NCBI GenBank assembly: GCA_024643345.1
Contig: JAHENB010000063.1
Span: forward strand, 75,013 to 139,012
Reading direction: 5' to 3'
From: Maribacter sp.
GTDB taxonomy: Bacteria; Bacteroidota; Bacteroidia; Flavobacteriales; Flavobacteriaceae
DNA: 64,000 nucleotides
Positions 40,147-49,239 of the stretch are shown here, in pieces (position 1 is the first letter of the stretch; every line of letters starts with the position of its first letter). The translations under genes and the position numbers were made by a program. The notes beneath the pieces are model-generated. The model saw only the letters and a list, made by a program, of their open reading frames with translations. It was not told the origin of the DNA and did no database searches.

Positions 40147-40875
40147 ATGTCCGACAGCCTAGTCATCATTCCCACTTTTAACGAGATTGAGAACGTTGAG
40201 GCAATCATCAGGGCCGTGATGGCTTTGCCCAGGGAATTTGACGTTCTTGTTGTTGATGACAACTCCCCAGATGGCACGGCAGCCCAAGTGGAAGCGATGT
40301 ATGCAGATTTTCCCAATCGGCTTTTTTTGGAGGTACGGAAAGAAAAGTCGGGCCTAGGAACCGCTTATATCCATGGTTTTAAATGGGCCATTGCCAGAAA
40401 GTACGATTACATATTTGAGATGGATGCCGATTTTTCCCATAACCCTTCAGATCTACCAAGATTGTACAGGGCATGCGTAAATGGTGCAGATGTGGCCGTG
40501 GGATCCCGATACAAAAAAGGGGTGAACGTGGTCAACTGGCCCTTATATAGGGTTTTATTATCCTATGGGGCCTCCTTCTATGTAAAAATGATAACAGGGA
40601 TGCGGGTGCATGATCCCACGGCTGGGTTCGTTTGTTACAAAAGACATGTTTTGGAAAGCATTCAACTCGATTCGGTACGCTTCATAGGTTACGCCTTTCA
40701 GATAGAGATGAAGTTTCGGGCCTATCTCCTGAATTACAAAATAGAGGAGATATCGATCGTTTTTAGAGATCGTGTCTTGGGGAAATCAAAAATGAGCGGC
40801 TCGATCATCAAGGAAGCGATTTGGGGCGTTCTCGTGATGAAATTCCGCAGTATTTTTCTAAAAAAAAGATTTTGA
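40147..40875 (+). CDS. polyprenol monophosphomannose synthase (GT2)
   Basis: VIIPTFNEIENVEAIIRAVMALPREFDVLVVDDNSPDGTA; FEMDADFSHNPSDLPRL. Confidence 0.93.
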   Translation: MSDSLVIIPTFNEIENVEAIIRAVMALPREFDVLVVDDNSPDGTAAQVEAMYADFPNRLFLEVRKEKSGLGTAYIHGFKWAIARKYDYIFEMDADFSHNPSDLPRLYRACVNGADVAVGSRYKKGVNVVNWPLYRVLLSYGASFYVKMITGMRVHDPTAGFVCYKRHVLESIQLDSVRFIGYAFQIEMKFRAYLLNYKIEEISIVFRDRVLGKSKMSGSIIKEAIWGVLVMKFRSIFLKKRF

Positions 40876-40876
40876 T

Positions 40877-42214
40877 ATGGGCAGGCAATTGATCAAGAAC
40901 GCCTTAATGGTAAATGAAAACAACATCATCGAGGGTGATATTTTGTTGGAAGATGATAGAATACTTCAAATCGACCGGGAAATCAGCGATCCGCTGGCCA
41001 GTGTGCTGGATGTTTCGGGAAAATACGTGCTGCCGGGACTGATAGACGATCAAGTTCATTTTAGGGAACCGGGACTGACCCATAAGGGCGATATAGCCTC
41101 CGAAAGCAGAGCTGCGGTGGCCGGAGGGATCACCTCTTTTATGGAACAGCCCAACACCCTCCCCCAGACCACAACAATCGAAAGACTGGAAGAGAAATTT
41201 GCTTTGGCCAATAATAAGGCCTTTGCCAACTATTCTTTTTTGTTCGGAGGGGCCAACGATAATTTGGAAGAGATCAAGCGGCTCGACAAACATGCCTGTT
41301 CGGGAGTGAAACTATTTTTAGGTTCTTCCACCGGTAATATGTTGGTCGATGATGAGGCGGTCTTGGAACAGATTTTTCTGAATACCGAAATGGTGATTTC
41401 GGCCCATTGTGAAGATGAAGGCACCATTAAACGAAATCTGGAAACGTATCGGGCACAATATGGAGAGGATATCCCTATCGACTGCCATCCCAAAATTCGA
41501 AGTGAAGAAGCATGCTATCTTTCCTCCTCCAAGGCTGTCGAACTTGCCAAAAGTACCGGGGCGCGCCTTCACGTCTTTCATTTGTCGACCGGCAAGGAAA
41601 CGCATCTTTTCCAAAATGATATTCCCCTTGAACAAAAAAAGATTACCGCTGAAGTGTGTATACACCATTTGTGGTTCTCCGATGCCGATTATGCAAGTAA
41701 GGGAAATTTGATCAAATGGAATCCCGCCGTGAAAACAGCAGCAGATAGGGATCAATTATGGGAAGCCCTTTTGGATGATCGATTGGATGTCATCGCCACA
41801 GACCATGCGCCACATACCTTAATGGAAAAAAACCAGATCTATACCAAATGTCCGTCGGGCGGCCCCTTGGTACAACATGCATTGCCGGCGCTGCTTGAAA
41901 AACACCATCAAGGGATGATTTCGTTGGAAAAAATCGTACAGAAAATGTGCCATAACCCGGCCATCTTATTTCAAATCAATAAACGCGGTTACATAAGGGA
42001 AGGATATTATGCAGATTTGGTGGTCGTGGATCTCAGCAGCCCTTGGGAGGTCTCCAAAAACAATATCGCCTACAAATGTGGATGGTCGCCGTTTGAAGGC
42101 ACCACGTTTTCCTCTAAAATAACCCATACCTTTGTCAACGGACACTTGGCCTATGATAATGGCCTATTCTCCGAAAAGCGCAACGCAAAAAGACTGACTT
42201 TTGATCGAAGTTGA
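40877..42214 (+). CDS. dihydroorotase
   Basis: VLPGLIDDQVHFREPGLTHKGDIASESRAAVAGGITSFMEQPNT; ATDHAPHT. Confidence 0.93.
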   Translation: MGRQLIKNALMVNENNIIEGDILLEDDRILQIDREISDPLASVLDVSGKYVLPGLIDDQVHFREPGLTHKGDIASESRAAVAGGITSFMEQPNTLPQTTTIERLEEKFALANNKAFANYSFLFGGANDNLEEIKRLDKHACSGVKLFLGSSTGNMLVDDEAVLEQIFLNTEMVISAHCEDEGTIKRNLETYRAQYGEDIPIDCHPKIRSEEACYLSSSKAVELAKSTGARLHVFHLSTGKETHLFQNDIPLEQKKITAEVCIHHLWFSDADYASKGNLIKWNPAVKTAADRDQLWEALLDDRLDVIATDHAPHTLMEKNQIYTKCPSGGPLVQHALPALLEKHHQGMISLEKIVQKMCHNPAILFQINKRGYIREGYYADLVVVDLSSPWEVSKNNIAYKCGWSPFEGTTFSSKITHTFVNGHLAYDNGLFSEKRNAKRLTFDRS

Positions 42215-42215
42215 A

Positions 42216-42647
42216 ATGAAGAAGACCATTGGTGCCATCTTGTTTTGCTTGGTTTTGAATTCCTGTGGCGAAAAGGTTTTGGAAGCCCCTGAAAACCTGA
42301 TTCCCAAAGATGAAATGGTTGATATTCTCTCCGACCTCGCCATACTTACCGCCGCTAAAACCACGAACATATCGTTATTGACAAGAAACAATGTAGAGCC
42401 AACCCCATATCTTTTAAAGAAGTATGGTATCGATAGCGTTCAGTTGGTGGAAAGTGATCGTTACTATGCCTCCCTGCCCAATGAATATGAAGATATCTAT
42501 ACCAAGGTTCAGGAAAAATTGGATAGACAGGCCAAAGCGATGGATGCGGCAAAAAGGGTCAGGGACAGTATAAGAATGTTGGAGCTTGAAGATGGCAGTC
42601 CCATCGCACAACCGAAAATAAGGAAATTCAAGGATTCTCTTCCCTAA
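42216..42647 (+). CDS. DUF4296 domain-containing lipoprotein
   Basis: MKKTIGAILFCLVLNSCGEK lipobox; IPKDEMVDILSDLAILTAAK. Confidence 0.88.
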   Translation: MKKTIGAILFCLVLNSCGEKVLEAPENLIPKDEMVDILSDLAILTAAKTTNISLLTRNNVEPTPYLLKKYGIDSVQLVESDRYYASLPNEYEDIYTKVQEKLDRQAKAMDAAKRVRDSIRMLELEDGSPIAQPKIRKFKDSLP

Positions 42648-43635
42648 ACCGCGAACAGCAAAATTCGACGGTTGGGAAGATTGGTTCGAAGTCGAAGGCG
42701 AGTTCACCGACTATTTTGGCGTTAGAATAACGTGCTGTACGGGTCAAAGATCGGATGCCTTCCTTGGTCAATTTTCTCTTTTTGCCGCTGATGGCATGAG
42801 CAAGCCAATCAAAAAAACAGAACACTTTTAAATGCCACGGTAATAACGGTTTTGCCGGTTCTTTCTTTTCCAAATATTTCGCGATCGGTGCCAGGATTTG
42901 TTGGTATCCCAAGTTTTCAGATACCATCAGAAAACGTTCGTTCGTGATTTTCGATTCCATGAGCTTTACCATGGCCCTCACCACATCGTTCACGGTCACG
43001 AATCCGGTTCCTCCGGTCGGGTAGTGCCTATAACCTTTATTGGCAATGCGAAACAGGTTTCCACTGCCGCCCTTCCAAAAACCGGGGCCCAGAATAATCC
43101 CGGGATTGATGATGACCACTGAAAGCCCTTCTACAGATCCGCGCCAAACCTCAAGTTCGGCCGCATATTTTGATCGTCCATAATCATTGGCGTCCTGATC
43201 GAGGAAAGGGTCTTCCTCATTGGCCAAGGTGTTGTAATTGCCATTGCCGATGGTGGCAATGCTGCTTACAAAACAAAGTTTCTTGATATTGTTGGCCAGA
43301 CAAAGGTTTACGATATTGGCCGTTCCTTCTGCGTTGACCTTCATCAATCGGTCTTGGTCTTGGGGGTCAAAAGAAATTAGGGCGGCAGCATGATACACCT
43401 CGTCAATGCCTTTAAAAGCAGTTTCCATAGCCGGGATATCGTTGATATCGGCTTCCATCCATTCCAACGATTGGAACAGTTCGGACGCGTTTTCGGTATA
43501 GTAGGAGAAGATTTTTTGAACGGCCCGTAAATCACTCCCTGGCCTGTGGATGGCGCGCACCACTACCCCTTTTTCCAAAAGATGCAGCAACAAATGGGAC
43601 CCTACCAAACCCGTACCACCAGTAATCAAAACCAT
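42628..43635 (-). CDS. NAD-dependent epimerase/dehydratase family protein
   Basis: VLITGGTGLVGSHLLLHLLEKG; YxxxK motif YGRSKYAAE. Confidence 0.95.
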   Translation of the reverse strand: MVLITGGTGLVGSHLLLHLLEKGVVVRAIHRPGSDLRAVQKIFSYYTENASELFQSLEWMEADINDIPAMETAFKGIDEVYHAAALISFDPQDQDRLMKVNAEGTANIVNLCLANNIKKLCFVSSIATIGNGNYNTLANEEDPFLDQDANDYGRSKYAAELEVWRGSVEGLSVVIINPGIILGPGFWKGGSGNLFRIANKGYRHYPTGGTGFVTVNDVVRAMVKLMESKITNERFLMVSENLGYQQILAPIAKYLEKKEPAKPLLPWHLKVFCFFDWLAHAISGKKRKLTKEGIRSLTRTARYSNAKIVGELAFDFEPIFPTVEFCCSRFREENP

Positions 43636-43706
43636 GCGATAAAGTTAGCGATTTAGACTGGATTAAATTGAACCCTACTTAGGGGCGAAACCCAAGTGTA
43701 GTTCTT

Positions 43707-43714
43707 TATATTTG
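43707..43714 (+). promoter_or_regulatory. Bacteroidota-type -7 element upstream of tyrS
   Basis: TATATTTG. Confidence 0.5.
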
Positions 43715-43739
43715 CAGCTTATACACAAACAAATTAAGG

Positions 43740-45035
43740 ATGGTTTTCAATTTTGTGGAAGAATTAAAGTGGCGCGGAATGCTGCACGATGTGATGCCGG
43801 GAACTGAGGAACATTTGCTCGGTGGGATGCAGTCTGCCTATGTGGGCATCGACCCCACTGCAGATTCATTGCATATAGGGCATTTGGTGAGTGTGATGAT
43901 GCTTAGGCATTTTCAGCTGGCTGGGCATAAACCCTTTGCCCTTCTAGGCGGTGCCACAGGAATGATCGGAGATCCCTCGGGCAAGTCGGAAGAGCGCAAT
44001 TTGTTGGATGAAGCAACGCTATCTCAAAACCAAGAGGCCCTGAAGGAACAATTGTCCCGTTTTCTTGATTTTTCAAGCAAGGCCGCAAATGCCGCGGTAC
44101 TGGTGAACAACTATGATTGGATGAAGGATTTTTCGTTCCTCGACTTTATTCGCGATGTGGGCAAACATATCACCGTCAACTATATGATGGCCAAGGAATC
44201 GGTAAGAAAGCGCCTTTCATCCGAAGCTAAGGAAGGGATGTCGTTCACGGAATTTACATACCAGTTGGTACAGGGCTATGATTTTTTGTACCTCTATCAG
44301 CACCATAATTGTACATTGCAAATGGGGGGTAGCGACCAGTGGGGCAATATCACCACGGGTACCGAATTAATCAGAAGGATTGGTGGCGGAAAGGGCTATG
44401 CCTTGACCTGCCCTCTGATTACCAAGACCGATGGCACTAAATTTGGAAAGACCGAAGGAGGCAATGTCTGGTTGGATGCCAATAGGACCTCCCCTTATAA
44501 GTTTTATCAGTATTGGTTGAACACCTCAGATGATGATGCACAGAAATACATTAAAATATTCACGTTTCTATCTAGGCAACAAATAGAAAAATTAGTGGAA
44601 GAACATCTGCTAGGACCCCACCTAAGGATATTGCAGAAAAGGCTGGCAGAAGAGCTCACGGTGATGGTGCATTCCCAAACCGAACTTGAAAATGCAGTTC
44701 GGGCAAGCGAAATCCTATTCGGAAAATCAACTTCCGAGGATTTAAGGACGTTGAACGAAAAAACATTTCTAGAGGTGTTTGAAGGCGTTCCACAGGCCGA
44801 AATTAGCAGGATAGAAATCACAAATGGACTTGACATGATCGGCGCCCTTGCCGACAAAACCGGTTTTTTGAATTCGAATAGCGAGGCCAGAAGGGAATTG
44901 AAACAGAACGCCATTTCAGTGAACAGGGAAAAAGTTAAGGATGACTATCTGATCACTGCCGACGACCTGATCAACGGAAAATTTGTGCTATTACAACGCG
45001 GCAAGAAAAATTATTATGTATTGGTCGTAACTTAA
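43740..45035 (+). CDS. tyrS: tyrosine--tRNA ligase
   Basis: [62 protein letters not shown]. Confidence 0.97.
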   Translation: MVFNFVEELKWRGMLHDVMPGTEEHLLGGMQSAYVGIDPTADSLHIGHLVSVMMLRHFQLAGHKPFALLGGATGMIGDPSGKSEERNLLDEATLSQNQEALKEQLSRFLDFSSKAANAAVLVNNYDWMKDFSFLDFIRDVGKHITVNYMMAKESVRKRLSSEAKEGMSFTEFTYQLVQGYDFLYLYQHHNCTLQMGGSDQWGNITTGTELIRRIGGGKGYALTCPLITKTDGTKFGKTEGGNVWLDANRTSPYKFYQYWLNTSDDDAQKYIKIFTFLSRQQIEKLVEEHLLGPHLRILQKRLAEELTVMVHSQTELENAVRASEILFGKSTSEDLRTLNEKTFLEVFEGVPQAEISRIEITNGLDMIGALADKTGFLNSNSEARRELKQNAISVNREKVKDDYLITADDLINGKFVLLQRGKKNYYVLVVT

Positions 45036-45050
45036 ATGCATCCATACGTA

Positions 45051-46031
45051 CTAAAGCACCATTAGATTGCAGCCACGAATGTCGGAATGGTCGAAACGGC
45101 CCAGCACTTCAAAACTACCGTCTTCATATCTTTTCCCCAGGTCTTGGGTCGCGATAAAGGAACAAGAATTGATGTTGGCCAAATCGATGATATTGATGCC
45201 CCCTGTTTGTCCTTTGTCCAAAATTTTCATGGGATCTTCGGTATCTCGGATTAAAACATCCATCCATAGGGGGGTATGGAAAATACCATTTCCTTTCGAA
45301 TACGCCTGAGAAAGTAACTCGGTCATACCATATTCGGAATGGATTCGATCCACGCCAAAACCTTTTTGAAGTATGGCGTGCAATTCTTCACGAATGAGTT
45401 CTTTTCGCCTTCCTTTCATGCCCCCGGTTTCCATAATCGTGGTATTCCGAAGCTTGAAACTATGATTTTCCACCAAATCCAAAAGTGCGAAAGATACCCC
45501 GATCAATAGCACCGTGGTACCCTGTGCATCCAACCGTTGCAGTTTTAAGGACAAACCTTCGAGGTCGTCCAAATAGAACCCACTATCTGGATGTTTGCTT
45601 TTTTCGATAAGATCATCAACCATAAAAATCAGGGACGAACCTTTTCTTTCCAAATAGGAGGGGAGCAGGGCCAAAACACAATAGCCTTCTATTGGCCCGT
45701 AAAACTGTTCAAAAGCCTGCTTGTAGCTTCTACGGTAGGTTCCCATGTCTGTTACGAAGTGCATGCTCGTGCTACTCCCGGTGGTGCCACTGCTTGTAAA
45801 AACCATTTCGGGTGCGCGCGTATTGGAAAGGATTCTCTTTGTTTTAAAAAATCCAATGGGCAAAAAGGGTATCTCGGAGCGCTGGTTCACCTTGGGAGGG
45901 GCCATTCTTAGATAATCACAGAATTCCCGATAAACCTTATTATGCCGATATTGATGTCGAAAGACGTCCAATGAGGCCGTTTCAAATTCGGTTTTTGAAG
46001 CGATTTCGAATATTTTGTGTTCACCGATCAT
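45051..46031 (-). CDS. LuxE-like acyl-protein synthetase / acyltransferase
   Basis: FKTKRILSN...MVFTSSGTTGSSTSMHFV; HSEYGMTELLSQAYS resembles LuxE/adenylate-forming domain. Confidence 0.82.
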   Translation of the reverse strand: MIGEHKIFEIASKTEFETASLDVFRHQYRHNKVYREFCDYLRMAPPKVNQRSEIPFLPIGFFKTKRILSNTRAPEMVFTSSGTTGSSTSMHFVTDMGTYRRSYKQAFEQFYGPIEGYCVLALLPSYLERKGSSLIFMVDDLIEKSKHPDSGFYLDDLEGLSLKLQRLDAQGTTVLLIGVSFALLDLVENHSFKLRNTTIMETGGMKGRRKELIREELHAILQKGFGVDRIHSEYGMTELLSQAYSKGNGIFHTPLWMDVLIRDTEDPMKILDKGQTGGINIIDLANINSCSFIATQDLGKRYEDGSFEVLGRFDHSDIRGCNLMVL

Positions 46032-46153
46032 CTGGTAAAAATAACCAAATCGGTACTGAAAACCGGCTTAGGGCACAACTGTTTAATCAATGGAAATTGC
46101 AACGATAGGATATGGTAGCGGAAGACTTAAGTTTTGGAAATGGTAATCCCGGA

Positions 46154-46477
46154 TTATTTTACGACCAATTTTCTGGTGGTTGTTTTATTGTCTTCCATCA
46201 CCTGTAAAACATAAACTCCGGGGACCAGGTCTGAAATATAGAGCGTTCTGCCATTGATGACGTCACGCAATACCACTTCCCCGAAAACATCGTATACCAC
46301 GATTTCCTTTGAGGCATTGTGCGCTGTGGTAATATAAACCACATTTTCAAAGGCAGGGTTTGGATACAATTTGAAACCTGGGATTTCTTCGTTAAGAGAT
46401 TTGTCGGCCCCTGTAACATCTTGGGCAGATAAACCAATTGCAATGAACATGAGCAATGCAGTGTAGAGTATCTTCAT
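46154..46477 (-). CDS. Mini-protein: signal peptide plus T9SS type A sorting domain
   Basis: MKILYTALLMFIAIGLSAQ then GFKLYPNPAFENVVYI...GVYVLQVMEDNKTTTRKLVVK. Confidence 0.88.
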   Translation of the reverse strand: MKILYTALLMFIAIGLSAQDVTGADKSLNEEIPGFKLYPNPAFENVVYITTAHNASKEIVVYDVFGEVVLRDVINGRTLYISDLVPGVYVLQVMEDNKTTTRKLVVK

Positions 46478-46741
46478 ACGGTTAAGTTTATCGTATTGAA
46501 CGATTGCTTTTACATCGTCTTATGAAGCAATCCCCCTAACGGGCGAAATCATCATAAGGCATATGGCAATGGTATTGATTTGGGATCAATAATCTAAAGA
46601 TAGGAAAAGCACGTGCCCATCCGATAAAAATGTTGTGAAATTCGACAAATTGTAGGTGTACAAAAACGACCATGCCTTTCAACGGGTTTTTAGGTATTTT
46701 GTCGATTTAAATAAGTGGCTAAAATTAAGGCTGATGCAGCG

Positions 46742-47050
46742 CTACTTTACGATCAGTTTCCGCGTGGCCACTTTGTCTTTTTCAAAAACACGAAGCACAT
46801 ATACGCCCGCGTCGAGGGAAGAAAGGTTCAGTTCGGAACCCAGAATGGTGGTCTCTAGTACTTGGGTGCCCAAAACGTCGAAAATCAATATTTTTTTCGG
46901 TGCACGGGCGGTTGAGCTGATAAATACCTTGCCTTGGGTCACCGGGTTCGGGTACAATTGAAATCCCGGAATATCCCCGTTTGCCGCAGGTTGCTGGGCG
47001 TAATTAACGGTGAGGAAAAGAAGACAAATTAGTAGGTAAAAGTGCTTCAT
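46742..47050 (-). CDS. Mini-protein: signal peptide plus T9SS type A sorting domain
   Basis: MKHFYLLICLLFLTVNYAQQ then GFQLYPNPVTQGKVFI...GVYVLRVFEKDKVATRKLIVK. Confidence 0.88.
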   Translation of the reverse strand: MKHFYLLICLLFLTVNYAQQPAANGDIPGFQLYPNPVTQGKVFISSTARAPKKILIFDVLGTQVLETTILGSELNLSSLDAGVYVLRVFEKDKVATRKLIVK

Positions 47051-47138
47051 TTAGACAGATATGGTTCAAAGATAATAAAAAGGTTGCTTTAACGTTGCCA
47101 ATTCGGTCCATCGAATCAAAAATTCGGCCAAAATGCAA

Positions 47139-47164
47139 AAAACCCCGTTTAAACGGGGTTTTCT
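47139..47164 (-). terminator. Palindromic terminator downstream of beta-helix lipoprotein gene
   Basis: AAAACCCCGTTTAAACGGGGTTTT perfect palindrome; A-rich flank gives T-tract on minus strand. Confidence 0.8.
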
Positions 47165-47184
47165 TAAAATTAAAATCAATTTAA

Positions 47185-49209
47185 TTAGATTCCAGGAACC
47201 CAATCGAATAATGCAATATCAACCGTTGCGGCAGTTTCATAGGATAATAGTGGATCTGAATCCGTACCATCTATTTGTACATTGGCAGGGGCACCGGCAT
47301 TCGGAAAATCCAAAGAGGTCACATAACCTGACAACGACAGACCCGTAATGGTAGCCCCAGATTCTTTTTTGAACTGTAAAGCGGTACCACCAGTACTAGA
47401 AATAGCTGTGAAATTTACGAATTTGGGATTATTGTTTAAACCATCACCTTCCGCTGCTGTTGAGAAGCCATCGATGGTGTGCACCACATAGGTGTTGGTC
47501 AAAGTGCCATTCCATCCTTCGGTCCAATCCACGGCATCGTCTTCATTGTTCTGCAAATAGAAGTTGGAAGCATTGACGGTTCCACCGAAGAATTCAACAC
47601 CATCATCGGTGCCGTTCAACATGGCAACGTTACTGATCGTGGTCCCGGAACCAACGGCATACAGAGTTAAGCCATTGTATTGTGATTCAGCGTTGATTTG
47701 GGCGCCAGCATAATTGATGACCAGATAGCTGATCGATCCTGAATCGTCGGTATCGTTGTTTCCGCCATAGGTAAATCCGCCTACTTCGGCCGTGGCATCA
47801 ACACCTTCGGTGGTCGTGGCATCCCCAAGGATCACCAAACCGCCCCAATCTCCCGGTGTTTGGTTTGTAGAGGTCATGATTACCGGATTGGCGGCAGTTC
47901 CCTGAACATCTATTTGGGCACCTTTCTTGATAACGATATAGGTGCTTGTTTGCATTCCACTATCGGCATTGGCAATGATCAAGGTGCCGGCAGGGATGGT
48001 TAATTTAGCTCCAGACTCCACACTTAAACTGCCGTTTAGTAAATAAATGATATTGGCATCCAAAGTGGTGTCCGAAGTTAAAGTGCCTTCCAACGGCGTT
48101 GTTTCCACTTGTGTATCGGTGTTGACCCAATCAAATATGGTAACATCGACTGTTGGCGTGGCCAAATAGGTTTTGGTGGGGTCGGCGTCGGCACCATCGA
48201 TCTGCACATTGCTCAACGGTCCGTTGTCTTTCATATCGATAGAGGTATCATAACCGATCAACGCTAGCCCAGTTATGGTTGCCCCCGATTCTTTTTTGAA
48301 CTGAAGTGCGGTGCCTCCTACGGTAGATACTGCGGTATAATTAATAAATTTGGGATTGTTGTTAAGGCCGTCTCCTTCCGCTGCTGTTGAAAAGCCTGCT
48401 TTGGTATGCAGTATATAGGTATTGGTGATGGCACCGCTCCAACCTTCGGTCCAATCTACCGCATCATCCTCGTTGTTTTCGAAATATAGGTTGGTAGCGC
48501 TTACAGTTCCTCCAAAAAATTCTACACCATCATCGGTACCATTGAGCACCGCCACGTTATCAATGGTAGTGCCCGAACCCACGGAATATAGGGTAAGGCC
48601 ATTGTACTGTGATTCTGCATTGATCTGGGCCCCTGCATAATTTATGATAAGATAGCTGATCGATCCCGAATTATCGGTATCATCGGAACCTCCATAAATA
48701 ATGCCGCCAACTTCCGCGATCGCATCAACGCCCTCTGTTGTGGTTGCGTTGCCCGCAATGACCAATCCGCCCCAATCCCCGGGCGATTCTCCCGAGGAGG
48801 TCATGACCACTGGGCTGGCTTCGGTGCCTTGTACATCGATCTTGCCCCCTTTTTGCACCACGACATATTTATCGGTACCTACCTCTGAAACCAATCTGGT
48901 GCCCGAGGGAATGGTTAAGGTTACCCCTGGTTCAACACTGAAGGTGCCAGTGATTTTGTAAGTGAGGGTAGCATCCAGGGTTCGATCTTCCTCAAGTTTA
49001 CCTGAAAGGTCCGTTCCTGCAAGGGGAGAACAGGCATCGCAGCTTCCACCACAGTCTACCCCGGTTTCATCCCCGTTTTGTATGCCATCCGAACATGTAG
49101 CTGCTGGAGGGGGATCTCCTCCGCCATTATCGTCGCCGCTACAGCTCACAAAAAGTAATGCCGAAAGAATTGTAAACATCACTAAATAACTTCTCGTTTT
49201 CAGTTTCAT
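47185..49209 (-). CDS. Secreted lipoprotein with tandem-duplicated beta-helix-like module
   Basis: LLFVSCSGDD lipobox; CSDGIQNGDETGVDCGGSCDAC motif; two ~290 aa repeats (GDWGGLVI, NYAGAQINAESQYNGLTLY, NGTDDGVEFFGGTV, NNEDDAVDWTEGW in each). Confidence 0.85.
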   Translation of the reverse strand: MKLKTRSYLVMFTILSALLFVSCSGDDNGGGDPPPAATCSDGIQNGDETGVDCGGSCDACSPLAGTDLSGKLEEDRTLDATLTYKITGTFSVEPGVTLTIPSGTRLVSEVGTDKYVVVQKGGKIDVQGTEASPVVMTSSGESPGDWGGLVIAGNATTTEGVDAIAEVGGIIYGGSDDTDNSGSISYLIINYAGAQINAESQYNGLTLYSVGSGTTIDNVAVLNGTDDGVEFFGGTVSATNLYFENNEDDAVDWTEGWSGAITNTYILHTKAGFSTAAEGDGLNNNPKFINYTAVSTVGGTALQFKKESGATITGLALIGYDTSIDMKDNGPLSNVQIDGADADPTKTYLATPTVDVTIFDWVNTDTQVETTPLEGTLTSDTTLDANIIYLLNGSLSVESGAKLTIPAGTLIIANADSGMQTSTYIVIKKGAQIDVQGTAANPVIMTSTNQTPGDWGGLVILGDATTTEGVDATAEVGGFTYGGNNDTDDSGSISYLVINYAGAQINAESQYNGLTLYAVGSGTTISNVAMLNGTDDGVEFFGGTVNASNFYLQNNEDDAVDWTEGWNGTLTNTYVVHTIDGFSTAAEGDGLNNNPKFVNFTAISSTGGTALQFKKESGATITGLSLSGYVTSLDFPNAGAPANVQIDGTDSDPLLSYETAATVDIALFDWVPGI
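47190..49010 (-). repeat. Two tandem copies of ~0.9 kb coding module
   Basis: Near-parallel protein segments in both halves; e.g. SQYNGLTLY, TDDGVEFFGGTV, STAAEGDGLNNNPKF and GGTALQFKKESGATITGL recur. Confidence 0.85.
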
Positions 49210-49239
49210 AATTAAGGTGTTATTTTAATTGTTTTAGGA

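Noticed and set aside
48422-49189. Pro/Ser-rich plus-strand ORFs inside the beta-helix gene
   Set aside because: Antisense artefacts of the repetitive Thr/Gly/Asp-rich coding sequence
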